Shown here one piece after another: positions 1 through 7,805 of a stretch of DNA of 12,898 nucleotides. Made by a program: the position numbers and the translations under genes. Under the pieces are notes generated by a model. That model had not been told where the DNA came from, ran no database searches, and saw only the letters and a program-made list of their open reading frames with translations. Position 1 is the first letter of the stretch. The number at the start of each line of letters is the position of its first letter. The DNA lies in assembly GCA_030610725.1 (NCBI GenBank), contig JAUWRE010000007.1, positions 1 to 12,898 on the forward strand, given 5' to 3'. The stretch comes from Candidatus Aerophobota bacterium. Lineage in GTDB: Bacteria > Aerophobota > Aerophobia > Aerophobales > AE-B3A.

Positions 1-2
1 GC

Positions 3-176
3 TTAAAGAGACTTAAGGGTCTTATCAAATACTTCAAAACATCTCCCCTGTGCCAGGATGAAGAGACTCGTAAAATCTTGTTGGATGAACTTAGCAAGGC
101 TCGACGGGTATGGCAAGAAAAAGATTGGGGGGAAATCATAATTTCAAAATCCTTCCCACCTTCGCTACAAGCCTAG
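3..176 (+). CDS. 3' end of an unrecognised upstream gene (partial)
   Basis: The third forward frame is open from the window edge to a TAG at 174-176, giving 57 residues that begin LKRLKGLIKYFKTSPL and end SFPPSLQA. The peptide is rich in charged residues and its middle part (EETRKILLDELSKARRVWQ) looks helical. It has no in-frame ATG, so if real its start lies before the window. I do not recognise the family. A loose resemblance to small DUF2508/YaaL-like helical proteins is not strong enough for a name. It lies 69 nt upstream of the preferred prfA start, on the same strand. A chance open frame of this length is possible in such a short stretch. Confidence 0.35.
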   Translation, partial: LKRLKGLIKYFKTSPLCQDEETRKILLDELSKARRVWQEKDWGEIIISKSFPPSLQA

Positions 177-194
177 CTACCTCAAAAAAATGTG

Positions 195-216
195 AATCGT
201 ATCTTGTATCTCGAAA
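195..216. repeat. Short degenerate repeat block upstream of prfA (CGAGATAC-type)
   Basis: Bases 195-208 (AATCGTATCTTGTA) recur exactly at 12208-12221 in the spacer before ispF. Read on the other strand, 197-213 is CGAGATACAAGATACGA, which resembles the CGAGTATCGAG units at 12331-12432. The block lies in the DNA that would encode the first residues of the longest prfA frame, which argues that this part is spacer and not coding. Fourteen bases is short, so the relationship is suggestive only. Confidence 0.4.
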
Positions 217-233
217 AGAAGAAAAAAGGAAAA

Positions 234-238
234 GAGGA
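234..238 (+). promoter_or_regulatory. Ribosome binding site that decides the prfA start
   Basis: GAGGA at 234-238 lies 7 nt before the TTG at 246. No comparable site precedes the upstream in-frame GTG at 192. This spacing, together with the alignment of the following residues to the normal RF1 N-terminus, supports the TTG start. Confidence 0.6.
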
Positions 239-245
239 AACTAAA

Positions 246-1316
246 TTGATATCTCCATCTCAAATTGCTAAATTAAAAGAAATGGAAAAACGGTATAAAG
301 AACTCAACGAATGCCTCTGCGATTCCTCTGTTTTAGAAAATAGGCAACTTTTGGAAAGCTACAGTAAGGAGCATGGTAAGCTGGAAGAGACGATATCTGC
401 CTGGCAGAAATATAAAAAATTGCAGAAAGAAATAGATAAATTACAGAAGTTGCTTTCAGATGAAAAAGAAAAAGAAATACATCAACTAGCTGAGGAAGAA
501 AGGGAAGAACTAGAGATTAAACTAGAAAATGTGGAAGGAGAACTTTTGAAATTTTTCTCTTCAAAAGATAGCTATTCTCAAAGAAATGTCATTATGGAAA
601 TTCGGGCAGGGGCAGGGGGTGAAGAAGCAGCTCTGTTTGCCGCTGATTTGTACAAAATGTATACTCGTTTTGCAGAAAAAAAAGAATGGAATTTAGAAGA
701 AATAACTCATCATTCCACAGACAGAGGAGGATTCAGGGAGCTTATCTTTGCTATCAAGGGAAAAGAAGTTTTTTCTAATTTACGTTACGAAAGTGGGGTG
801 CATAGAGTGCAGAGAGTCCCGCTGACTGAATCGAGCGGAAGAATTCATACCTCCACGGTTACTGTAGCTGTTCTTCCCGAAGCTGATGAAATAGAAGTAG
901 AGATAAAACCTGAAGATTTGCGTATAGACACCTTTCACTCTCGAGGAGCGGGGGGACAGCATGTAAATGTCACTGACTCAGCGGTGAGAATTACTCACCT
1001 ACCTACGCGAATTGTTACCCAGTGTCAAGATGAGAGGTCTCAACATCAAAACAAGATTAAGGCTATGCGGATACTGCGAGCCGAACTCCTGCAAAGAAAA
1101 AGAGAGGAACAACAGAAGGACATCTCTTTACAAAGGAAGAGTCAGATTGGAAGTGGAGACAGGTCAGAACGTATCAGGACTTATAACTTCCCCCAGAATC
1201 GATTAACTGACCATCGTATTCATCTTACTCTTCACAAATTGGGAGATATCTTGGATGGAGGACTTGATAATTTGATAAAATCCTTACAAGAGGAAATAGG
1301 GAGGGAAGAATTGTAA
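246..1316 (+). CDS. prfA: Peptide chain release factor 1 (RF1)
   Basis: RF1 recognises UAA and UAG in the ribosomal A site and triggers hydrolysis of peptidyl-tRNA. The conserved GGQ catalytic tripeptide is at residues 236-238, within RGAGGQHVNVTDSAVRITH. The stop-codon reading loop is PLT at 192-194, within RVQRVPLTESSGRIHTS. This fits the PxT form of RF1 and not the SPF of RF2, although Leu is an uncommon middle residue. The N-terminal 100 residues are charged and helical, as in domain 1. The start is set at TTG 246, giving 356 residues, about the family length. An in-frame GTG at 192 would add 18 residues (NRILYLEKKKKGKEETK and neighbours) that have no RF1 counterpart and partly overlap repeat-like DNA. 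prmC, the RF methyltransferase that often follows prfA, is absent; mfd follows directly. Confidence 0.96.
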   Translation: MISPSQIAKLKEMEKRYKELNECLCDSSVLENRQLLESYSKEHGKLEETISAWQKYKKLQKEIDKLQKLLSDEKEKEIHQLAEEEREELEIKLENVEGELLKFFSSKDSYSQRNVIMEIRAGAGGEEAALFAADLYKMYTRFAEKKEWNLEEITHHSTDRGGFRELIFAIKGKEVFSNLRYESGVHRVQRVPLTESSGRIHTSTVTVAVLPEADEIEVEIKPEDLRIDTFHSRGAGGQHVNVTDSAVRITHLPTRIVTQCQDERSQHQNKIKAMRILRAELLQRKREEQQKDISLQRKSQIGSGDRSERIRTYNFPQNRLTDHRIHLTLHKLGDILDGGLDNLIKSLQEEIGREEL

Positions 1317-4300
1317 GTGTTAATAGACAAACTCAAAAATTGCTTTAATGATATAAAAAAAGGCAATGCTTCATATTGGATATATGGATTAACGGCAGAA
1401 GGAAAGTCCTATCTAGTATCTCTTCTAAGAGAAGAAGTAGAGGGGGTCTTTTTATTTATAACTCCCCAGGATGCTCAAGCTGAGAACCTCTATGGGGATT
1501 TGCGCACTTTTCTTTGTCAGAAAGAAAAAATGTTTCTCCTCTCTTCCAGAAGAAAAGGTCCAGAGGGGACGCATCTTCGAATTCTCCACCAATTAAGAAT
1601 AGAGAAGAATATCCTGATAGTAGCTTCTTTGACTGCCATCTATCAGAAAGTACCTTCCTTTCCCGCTTTTAATAAGGACATTTTTTGCTTAAGAAAAGGA
1701 GCCAGGACTAGCCGAGATACACTTCTCAAATCTCTTGCCGAAAGAGGATACCAGTCTTGCCCCCTGGTAGAGGAAGTAGGAGAGTATGCCTACCGAGGAG
1801 GAATTATAGATTTCTACTCTCCTCTTTATTCCCATCCTATTAGAATCGAATTCTTGGGAGAAAAGATAGAATCTATACGAGAATTTGACCCTCTCACCCA
1901 GTCTTCTGTAAAGAAAAGAGAAAAGGTTTTAGTATCTTCAAGAAATGAAATATTTTCAACTGGAAAATCGGGGGAGAACCTCTCCCCTTTTTTTAGAGTT
2001 ATTACTCCTTCTCTTATCATCTTGGATGAACCAGAAGGAATCGAAAGACAAATACAAGAAAAAAATTACCAGAAAGCGGCGACTCTCAAACGTTTTTTGA
2101 AGAATGCAAACCTATGTCTTTCCGGATTTTCTGGAAAAGTCTCCTGGGCAATGTCTAAACGACCTCTTTCTCTATCCTTTTCTTCCTTGACTTCTTATCA
2201 AGGGCATTTTGATTTATTAATTGAAGATATAAAGTCATGGATAAAAAAAGAGTATAAGATAATATTGTTGACTCCCAGTCCAGGACAGGGACAAAGGCTA
2301 AAAGAACTATTACAAGAGAAAGAAATTGAAGCAGCATTAAAGGAAAAGTTCTTTTTGGTAGGGGATTCCTCTTTTCTTTCCATTGTCATAGGTGATTTAA
2401 GAAAAGGTTTCATCTTCAAGGAAGCAAAACAGGTTTTTGTAACTGATGAAGATATTTTTAAGCGTTATAGGGAAAGGCGGCAGAGATGGTCCAGCCATGA
2501 AGAAAAAAGGATCAAAAGATGGACGGAACTCAAAGAAGAGGATTATGTGGTCCACATTGATTACGGAGTAGGTAAATTCAAAGGCATAGAAACCCTATTG
2601 ATTGATAGAAAGAAGAACGATTACTTCCGCGTTGACTACAAGGGGACCGATCGTCTCTTTATTCCTGTTCATCAATTGGATCGCCTTCACAAATATGTAG
2701 GAAGCTCTGACTGCCCTCCTCCTGTCTATAGTCTGGAAGGAGGGCGATGGAGATGGATAAAACAAAAGGTTAGAAAGGCGACTCGGGAACTTGCTTCCTC
2801 TCTTCTAAGACTCTACTCCATAAGGAAGACAATTCCTGGTCGTTCTTTTTCTCCTGATACGGAGTGGCAACTAGAGTTTGAGTCATCTTTTCCTTATGAA
2901 GAAACCCCTGACCAATTAAAGGCTACCCAGGAAATAAAGCAGAACATGGAAAGCTCCACTCCAATGGACAGATTAATCTGCGGCGATGCCGGATACGGAA
3001 AAACAGAAGTAGCTATACGAGCGGCTTTTAAAGCAGTGATGGACAATGAACAAGTGGCTATTTTGGTTCCTACTACCATTCTTGCTGAACAACACTACCG
3101 AACATTTAAAGAGAGGATGGCAGCCTATCCTATTTATATAGAGGTGCTTTCTCGCTTCCAGGCTCTCTCTAGACAAAAAGATATTATTATGGGTCTCAAA
3201 GAAGGAAGAATAGATGTCGTTATAGGAACTCATCGTTTGATTCAAAGAGATATACACTTTAAAGATTTAGGGCTGGTAATCATTGATGAAGAACAACGAT
3301 TTGGGGTACTTCAGAAGGAAAAATTGAGAGAAATGGAAAAGTCAGTTGATGTTTTAAGCTTGAGTGCTACTCCAATTCCTCGCTCTCTATATATGTCTTT
3401 AGTAGGAGTGAGGGAAATGAGTATGATTTCTACACCTCCTCCACAAAGACAAAATGTAGAAATCGAGGTAACAGAGTACAATGAGACATTAATAAAAATG
3501 ATGATACTCAATGAGTTAGAACGGAATGGGCAGGTCTTTTATCTTCATAACAGAATCAAGGATATCTACAAAGTTGCCCAGAAGATAAAAAGAATAGTTC
3601 CTGGCAGTTGCATCGCTGTTTCCCATGGAAAGATGTCTCCCAGAAATTTGGAAGATATCATCAGGGATTTTTTAGAAAAAAGATATAATATATTGGTTTG
3701 CACTACTATTATCCAATCTGGCATAGATATGCCTAATGTGAATACATTGATTGTGGAAAACGCAGAGCAATTTGGACTGGCTGAACTTTATCAGTTAAGG
3801 GGAAGAGTGGGCAGAGGGAAGGAAAAAGGATATGTCTATTTCTTTCCTACTCCTAACAAGCCTCTTACCGATGAAGCTCGTAGACGACTGGAGATTATTA
3901 ATCAGTTTAAAGGTGCAAAAGCTGGCTTTCACATTGCCATGCAGGATCTTGAGATAAGGGGAGCAGGTAATCTCTTAGGAAGGGAACAACATGGGCATAT
4001 AGGGGCAGTGGGTTTTACTCTTTACACTGAGCTTCTTTCTGAAGAAGTAAAGAAACTAAGAGGAGAAAAAATCTCTCAATCTTTACCTCTTAGTTTAGAT
4101 CTGGAAGTAGAGGCAAGAATTCCTTCTTTTTATGTACCTTACCAGGAACAAAGATTTGAACTTTATCGTAAGGCAGGAAAGATAGAGAAAGAAGAAGAGG
4201 TTTTTGAGTTTAAAGAGGAATTACGAGATCGCTACGGACTCCTTCCTCGCCAGGTTAGAAATCTGATCAGTCTTTTACGAATAGGACTTATGGCAAAAAA

Positions 4301-4544
4301 ACTGGGGATTATTTCTTTGAGAAGTAGAAATTCTAAGATCTGGGTTACTTTTTCTCCTTTTGCCCCTCTTGATCAGGAAAAACGGAATAAAATCAAGGAA
4401 AAGTTATGGCCCGAGGTGCAACCTTTTCCGCTTGACGAAAAGAATTTACTGATAATTAAGAAAGGGAGGGAGGAGGAATCGTTAATCTCTCTGATAGAGA
4501 TTTTACAAGAATTGAAAGATGTGATATACTCAAAAATACCATGA
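1317..4544 (+). CDS. mfd: Transcription-repair coupling factor Mfd
   Basis: Mfd is a DNA translocase that dislodges RNA polymerase stalled at lesions and recruits UvrA. The 1075-residue product is a little short for the family (about 1150) but complete in layout. The UvrB-like N-terminal module spans roughly 1-300. The RNA polymerase interaction region follows, with VVHIDYGVGKFKGIE from residue 411. The helicase core has Walker A GDAGYGKTE at 556-564, the Mfd/RecG-type DEEQRFG motif at 657-663, SATPIPRS from 683 and motif VI RGRVGRG at 828-834. The C-terminal TRCF domain fills about 920-1075. The GTG start lies immediately after the prfA stop, with the purine-rich GGGAGGGAAGA about 8 nt upstream, so translation is probably coupled to prfA. 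The shortening appears to fall in the N-terminal half and in linkers; no motif is missing. Confidence 0.97.
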   Translation: MLIDKLKNCFNDIKKGNASYWIYGLTAEGKSYLVSLLREEVEGVFLFITPQDAQAENLYGDLRTFLCQKEKMFLLSSRRKGPEGTHLRILHQLRIEKNILIVASLTAIYQKVPSFPAFNKDIFCLRKGARTSRDTLLKSLAERGYQSCPLVEEVGEYAYRGGIIDFYSPLYSHPIRIEFLGEKIESIREFDPLTQSSVKKREKVLVSSRNEIFSTGKSGENLSPFFRVITPSLIILDEPEGIERQIQEKNYQKAATLKRFLKNANLCLSGFSGKVSWAMSKRPLSLSFSSLTSYQGHFDLLIEDIKSWIKKEYKIILLTPSPGQGQRLKELLQEKEIEAALKEKFFLVGDSSFLSIVIGDLRKGFIFKEAKQVFVTDEDIFKRYRERRQRWSSHEEKRIKRWTELKEEDYVVHIDYGVGKFKGIETLLIDRKKNDYFRVDYKGTDRLFIPVHQLDRLHKYVGSSDCPPPVYSLEGGRWRWIKQKVRKATRELASSLLRLYSIRKTIPGRSFSPDTEWQLEFESSFPYEETPDQLKATQEIKQNMESSTPMDRLICGDAGYGKTEVAIRAAFKAVMDNEQVAILVPTTILAEQHYRTFKERMAAYPIYIEVLSRFQALSRQKDIIMGLKEGRIDVVIGTHRLIQRDIHFKDLGLVIIDEEQRFGVLQKEKLREMEKSVDVLSLSATPIPRSLYMSLVGVREMSMISTPPPQRQNVEIEVTEYNETLIKMMILNELERNGQVFYLHNRIKDIYKVAQKIKRIVPGSCIAVSHGKMSPRNLEDIIRDFLEKRYNILVCTTIIQSGIDMPNVNTLIVENAEQFGLAELYQLRGRVGRGKEKGYVYFFPTPNKPLTDEARRRLEIINQFKGAKAGFHIAMQDLEIRGAGNLLGREQHGHIGAVGFTLYTELLSEEVKKLRGEKISQSLPLSLDLEVEARIPSFYVPYQEQRFELYRKAGKIEKEEEVFEFKEELRDRYGLLPRQVRNLISLLRIGLMAKKLGIISLRSRNSKIWVTFSPFAPLDQEKRNKIKEKLWPEVQPFPLDEKNLLIIKKGREEESLISLIEILQELKDVIYSKIP

Positions 4545-5476
4545 TGCTTGCAAAGTTGAGTTATGTTTTGCTCTTGGTTTCTTTCTGGATAGGGTCATCA
4601 GCTACCTTTGTCCATTCGGCTGAATTGATCGATAGGATAGTGGCTACAGTAAACGGAGAGATTATCACTCAAAGGCAATTGAAGCAGGGAAAAGGTATAA
4701 TTGAGGAAAGATTTGGAGTTCAGGATATGATAGATATCTGCATCCTTACTCAAGAAGCAAGAAAGGAAGGAATACCAATAAACTCTCAGTTGATAGAGGA
4801 GCGTCTATCCGAACTTGAGGAAAAGTATTCTCAAACAGAGCTGGAAACAATATTAAGAGAGAGTAGTCTGACCGTTGCTGAATACAGAGAGTGGATGGAA
4901 AGAATCTCTTTGCGAGACGGGATAATATATCAAAAACAGATACAAATCAACCAAGATATAAGAGTACAAGAGGCAGAAGTAGATGATTTCTATTTAAGAT
5001 TAAAACGGTATTTGGATGGATTCTCGAATTCAGAAAAAGAAGTAAACGAATTTTGCCAAATTTACCAGGAGGAGCTAGAAGAGATAGGAAAGGCTAAAAT
5101 AGCCTATTTTATAGTAAGGGACGAAACTATAGCAGATAAGATACAAAAAAGATTAGAAGAAGGCGAAGACTCTGCTCTACTGGTAGAAGAGATATCTTTG
5201 GGCTCTGAATCCTTCCGGGAAGGTGAAATCAACCTAAGAGATATTAAACCGTACCTGAGAGAGGCCATTGTTTCCCTAAAAATAGGACAGACAGGTAGAT
5301 TGAAAGTTAAAGAGAACGGTTCTTTCTGGGTTATTCAACTAAAGGAACGGAGAGAATTTCTTTATTCTGAGCATAAAGACCAGATGAAAAGTTATTTAAG
5401 AAACAAAAAGGGAGAAGAAAGATTACAGAAATGGACAAAAGAATTAAGGGAGAAAGCAGAGGTCAGGATAATATAA
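4541..5476 (+). CDS. Secreted SurA/PpiC-like chaperone with degenerate parvulin domain
   Basis: The start ATG overlaps the mfd stop in an ATGA. An alternative ATG lies one codon later. Residues 1-27 form a signal peptide: basic Lys5, a hydrophobic core (LSYVLLLVSFWIG) and likely cleavage around Ala21-Ala27, so the protein should be exported. The mature start ELIDRIVATVNGEIITQRQL is the classic opening of the SurA N-terminal chaperone domain, which continues as helices to about residue 150. The C-terminal part (about 185-280) follows the parvulin pattern, including a SLKIGQTGRLKVKENGSFWVIQL strand-loop-strand. However, the usual opening RHI(L/I) reads IAYFIV, so the active-site His is not apparent and isomerase activity is doubtful. 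The likely role is envelope protein folding. SurA-type genes next to mfd occur in several diderm lineages. At 311 residues it is shorter than SurA with two parvulin domains. Confidence 0.8.
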   Translation: MMLAKLSYVLLLVSFWIGSSATFVHSAELIDRIVATVNGEIITQRQLKQGKGIIEERFGVQDMIDICILTQEARKEGIPINSQLIEERLSELEEKYSQTELETILRESSLTVAEYREWMERISLRDGIIYQKQIQINQDIRVQEAEVDDFYLRLKRYLDGFSNSEKEVNEFCQIYQEELEEIGKAKIAYFIVRDETIADKIQKRLEEGEDSALLVEEISLGSESFREGEINLRDIKPYLREAIVSLKIGQTGRLKVKENGSFWVIQLKERREFLYSEHKDQMKSYLRNKKGEERLQKWTKELREKAEVRII

Positions 5477-5479
5477 AAC

Positions 5480-5523
5480 AATATATAGTATATCGTCATG
5501 CGCTAAACGCTATACGCTATATT
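5480..5523. repeat. CGCTATACGC-family repeat with imperfect inverted arms
   Basis: The spacer between the SurA-like gene and murA contains CGCTAAACGCTATACGCTAT at 5501-5520. The arm 5480-5495 is the reverse complement of 5508-5523 at 13 of 16 positions, with a 12-nt loop. Related units occur at 10251-10275, 10375-10406 and 12154-12183. No T-tract follows, so it is not a standard terminator. The element occupies almost the entire 66-nt spacer apart from the murA ribosome binding site. Confidence 0.7.
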
Positions 5524-5542
5524 AAGAGATACGGAGAGAAGA

Positions 5543-6799
5543 TTGGATAAATTTATTATCAAAGGAGGATTTCCCCTGAAAGGGAAACTCAGGGTAAATG
5601 GAGCTAAGAATGCTACCCTTCCCATACTGGCTGCTTGTTTATTAACGGAGGGGAAATCCCATCTGGAAAATGTTCCTTGTCTTACGGACATAGTAACCAT
5701 GTGTAGGGTACTGGAAGAACTAGGGGTTAAGGCAGAGAGAGAGAATAAAACTGTGGAGGTTGATTCCGCATCTCTCTCTTGCTGGGAGACTCCCTATGAC
5801 CTGGTTAAATTGATGCGAGCTTCCATCCTCGTTTTAGGGCCTCTTTTAGCCCGCTGCAGACGAGCAAGGGTTTCTCTTCCGGGAGGATGTAATATAGGTG
5901 CAAGACCAGTAGATCTTCATCTTCAAGGACTAAAACAATTGGGAGCAAGTATTGAGGTTAGAAATGGATATATTGAAGCGCGGGTAAAAAAAAATCTTCA
6001 GGGGGCCAATGTTTATTTGGATGTTCCCAGTGTAGGAGCGACAGAGAACATAATGTTTGCTGCTACTTTGGCTAAAGGGACGACCTTGATTAAGAATCCT
6101 TCTTGTGATCCTGAAGTAATAGATGTAGCAAATTTTTTGAAAAAGATGGGAGCGCATATAGAAGGAGAAGGGACAGACATGGTAAGAATAGATGGAGTAA
6201 AGGAACTTTTTCCGGCAAGCCATTCAGTAATTCCTGACCGAATTGAAGCAGGAACTTTGCTAATGGCAGCTGTCATTACTAAAGGAGAAGTAATTCTAGA
6301 ACGCATTTCTCCTAATTATCTAAAAACAATTCTTGATAAATTAAGACAAGTGGGAGCAGAGGTTGATGTCGATAACTACACGGTAAGAGTCAAGGGAGGC
6401 GATGTTTTAAAACCAATCGGGGTTAAGACTCTTCCTTATCCTGGTTTTTCTACCGATCTACAACCACAGATAACCACTGTTGTTTGTCTGGCTGAGGGGA
6501 CTAGTACGATTACTGAGACTATCTTCGAAAGTCGTTTTACTCATATTGCTGGCTTAAAGAAGATGGGAGCCCAAATCAAAAGAGAAAAAGCAAAGGTAGA
6601 GGTGAATGGGGTTTCTTCGCTTCGTCGAGCTTCTGTTACAGCTCCCGATATAAGAGGAGGAGCAGCTCTTGTTCTGGCTGGATTGGCAGCCGAAGGGATG
6701 AGCGAAGTCAAGGAAATTAACCATGTGGACCGTGGCTACGAGAAATTGGAAGAGAAATTATCTAAATTAGGAGCCAGAATTGAAAGGATGAAAGATTAA
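5543..6799 (+). CDS. murA: UDP-N-acetylglucosamine 1-carboxyvinyltransferase MurA
   Basis: MurA transfers enolpyruvate from PEP to UDP-GlcNAc, the first committed cytoplasmic step of peptidoglycan synthesis. The product has 418 residues, matching the family. Lys22-Asn23 sit in RVNGAKNATLPIL, as in the well-studied enzymes. The PEP-loop cysteine is present at residue 116 in LPGGCNIGARPVDLH, which in known MurA enzymes is the residue alkylated by fosfomycin. The C-terminal signature DIRGGAALVLAGLAAEG is intact. The TTG start follows GGAGAG at 5533-5538, and the residues after it (DKFIIKGG) align with the normal N-terminus. mreB begins one base after the stop, so the two wall genes are probably co-transcribed and coupled. 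Confidence 0.97.
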   Translation: MDKFIIKGGFPLKGKLRVNGAKNATLPILAACLLTEGKSHLENVPCLTDIVTMCRVLEELGVKAERENKTVEVDSASLSCWETPYDLVKLMRASILVLGPLLARCRRARVSLPGGCNIGARPVDLHLQGLKQLGASIEVRNGYIEARVKKNLQGANVYLDVPSVGATENIMFAATLAKGTTLIKNPSCDPEVIDVANFLKKMGAHIEGEGTDMVRIDGVKELFPASHSVIPDRIEAGTLLMAAVITKGEVILERISPNYLKTILDKLRQVGAEVDVDNYTVRVKGGDVLKPIGVKTLPYPGFSTDLQPQITTVVCLAEGTSTITETIFESRFTHIAGLKKMGAQIKREKAKVEVNGVSSLRRASVTAPDIRGGAALVLAGLAAEGMSEVKEINHVDRGYEKLEEKLSKLGARIERMKD

Positions 6800-6800
6800 G

Positions 6801-7805
6801 ATGTTCGCCTTTAGTAAAAAGATTGGAATAGATCTGGGAACCACCAATATATTGATTTACGTAGAAGGCGAAGGAGTCGTCCTCAACGAACCTTCTGTGG
6901 TAGCTCTGCATAAAGAGTCCAACAGAATCCTTGCTATTGGAAAAGAAGCCAGGGAGATGCTAGGGAGAACTCCCAGTGCTATCGTAGCTATAAAGCCGAT
7001 AGAAGACGGGGTTATTGCTGACTACAGTATTGTGGAAAGTATGCTTAAATTCTATATCAAGAAAATTCACAAAAAATGGGTTTTCTTTCCGCCTTATTTG
7101 ATGATTTGTATACCTTCAGGAGGGACTTCTATACAAAAAAGAGCCGTAAAAAACGCTGCCATTAAAGTTGGATGCAAGAAGGTCTTCCTTATCGAAGAAT
7201 CTAAAGCAGTGGCTATAGGGGCAAACCTTGATATTACTAAACCAGAAGGTAATATGATTATAGATGTAGGGGGCGGCACTACTGACGTGGCTGTTCTCTC
7301 TATGGGGGATATTGTCACTGCGCAGACTCTTCGTACTGGTGGTAATAAACAAAACGAGGCTATTAGTAGATACTTAAGGAAAAAATATAACCTTACCGTA
7401 GGAGAAATTACTACAGAAGAGATAAAGCATAATATAGGATATGCTATTTATCCCCCCAAGAATGAGAAAATGAGTATACGAGGCCGGGATTTGTTAGCGG
7501 GCCTGCCAAAGACTATCGAAGTTACGGCAGAAGAAATTTCTGAAACTCTATCTGAACCGCTGTCCTCGATTGTAGAGGGAACAAAACTAGTTCTGGAAAA
7601 AACGCCGCCGGAACTAGCCGCAGATATAATTGGAAAGGGGATTTTTCTGGCTGGTGGAGGGAGTCTTTTGAAAAATTTCCCCCAACTGATAGAAGAAACA
7701 ACTGGTATTACCACCCATCTAGCGGATGACCCTATGTCTTGTGTAGCTATTGGAACAGGAAGGGCCTTGCAGCATATAGACCTACTAAAAAAGACATATT
7801 CGTAA
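6801..7805 (+). CDS. mreB: Rod-shape determining actin homologue MreB
   Basis: MreB is a bacterial actin that forms membrane-associated filaments and directs the elongation peptidoglycan machinery. The 334-residue product has the phosphate-1 loop IGIDLGTTN at 8-16, the phosphate-2 loop DVGGGTTD at 155-162 and the adenosine motif LAGGGSLL from 283. The hydrophobic, basic N-terminus (MFAFSKK) is compatible with membrane contact. The usual partners mreC and mreD are not adjacent: radA begins on the stop codon of this gene. The order murA-mreB links precursor synthesis with shape control. A paralogue such as Mbl cannot be excluded from one gene, but the length and motifs fit MreB best. Confidence 0.95.
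   Translation: MFAFSKKIGIDLGTTNILIYVEGEGVVLNEPSVVALHKESNRILAIGKEAREMLGRTPSAIVAIKPIEDGVIADYSIVESMLKFYIKKIHKKWVFFPPYLMICIPSGGTSIQKRAVKNAAIKVGCKKVFLIEESKAVAIGANLDITKPEGNMIIDVGGGTTDVAVLSMGDIVTAQTLRTGGNKQNEAISRYLRKKYNLTVGEITTEEIKHNIGYAIYPPKNEKMSIRGRDLLAGLPKTIEVTAEEISETLSEPLSSIVEGTKLVLEKTPPELAADIIGKGIFLAGGGSLLKNFPQLIEETTGITTHLADDPMSCVAIGTGRALQHIDLLKKTYS

Noticed and set aside
58..141. 27-codon forward frame starting ATG (MKRLVKSC...)
   Set aside because: It has no ribosome binding site, overlaps the better open frame at 3-176, and has no recognisable protein character.
5480..5523. Hairpin as a rho-independent terminator before murA
   Set aside because: The stem is AT-rich with mismatches and there is no downstream T-tract. 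It fits the repeat family better.
5930..6306. Two 97-residue reverse frames inside murA
   Set aside because: Both are antisense to conserved murA sequence, overlap each other in different frames and have no ribosome sites.
7739..7804. Upstream extension of radA into mreB
   Set aside because: The extra 22 residues would precede the zinc finger, have no RadA counterpart and overlap the conserved mreB C-terminus. ATG 7805 gives the family length.
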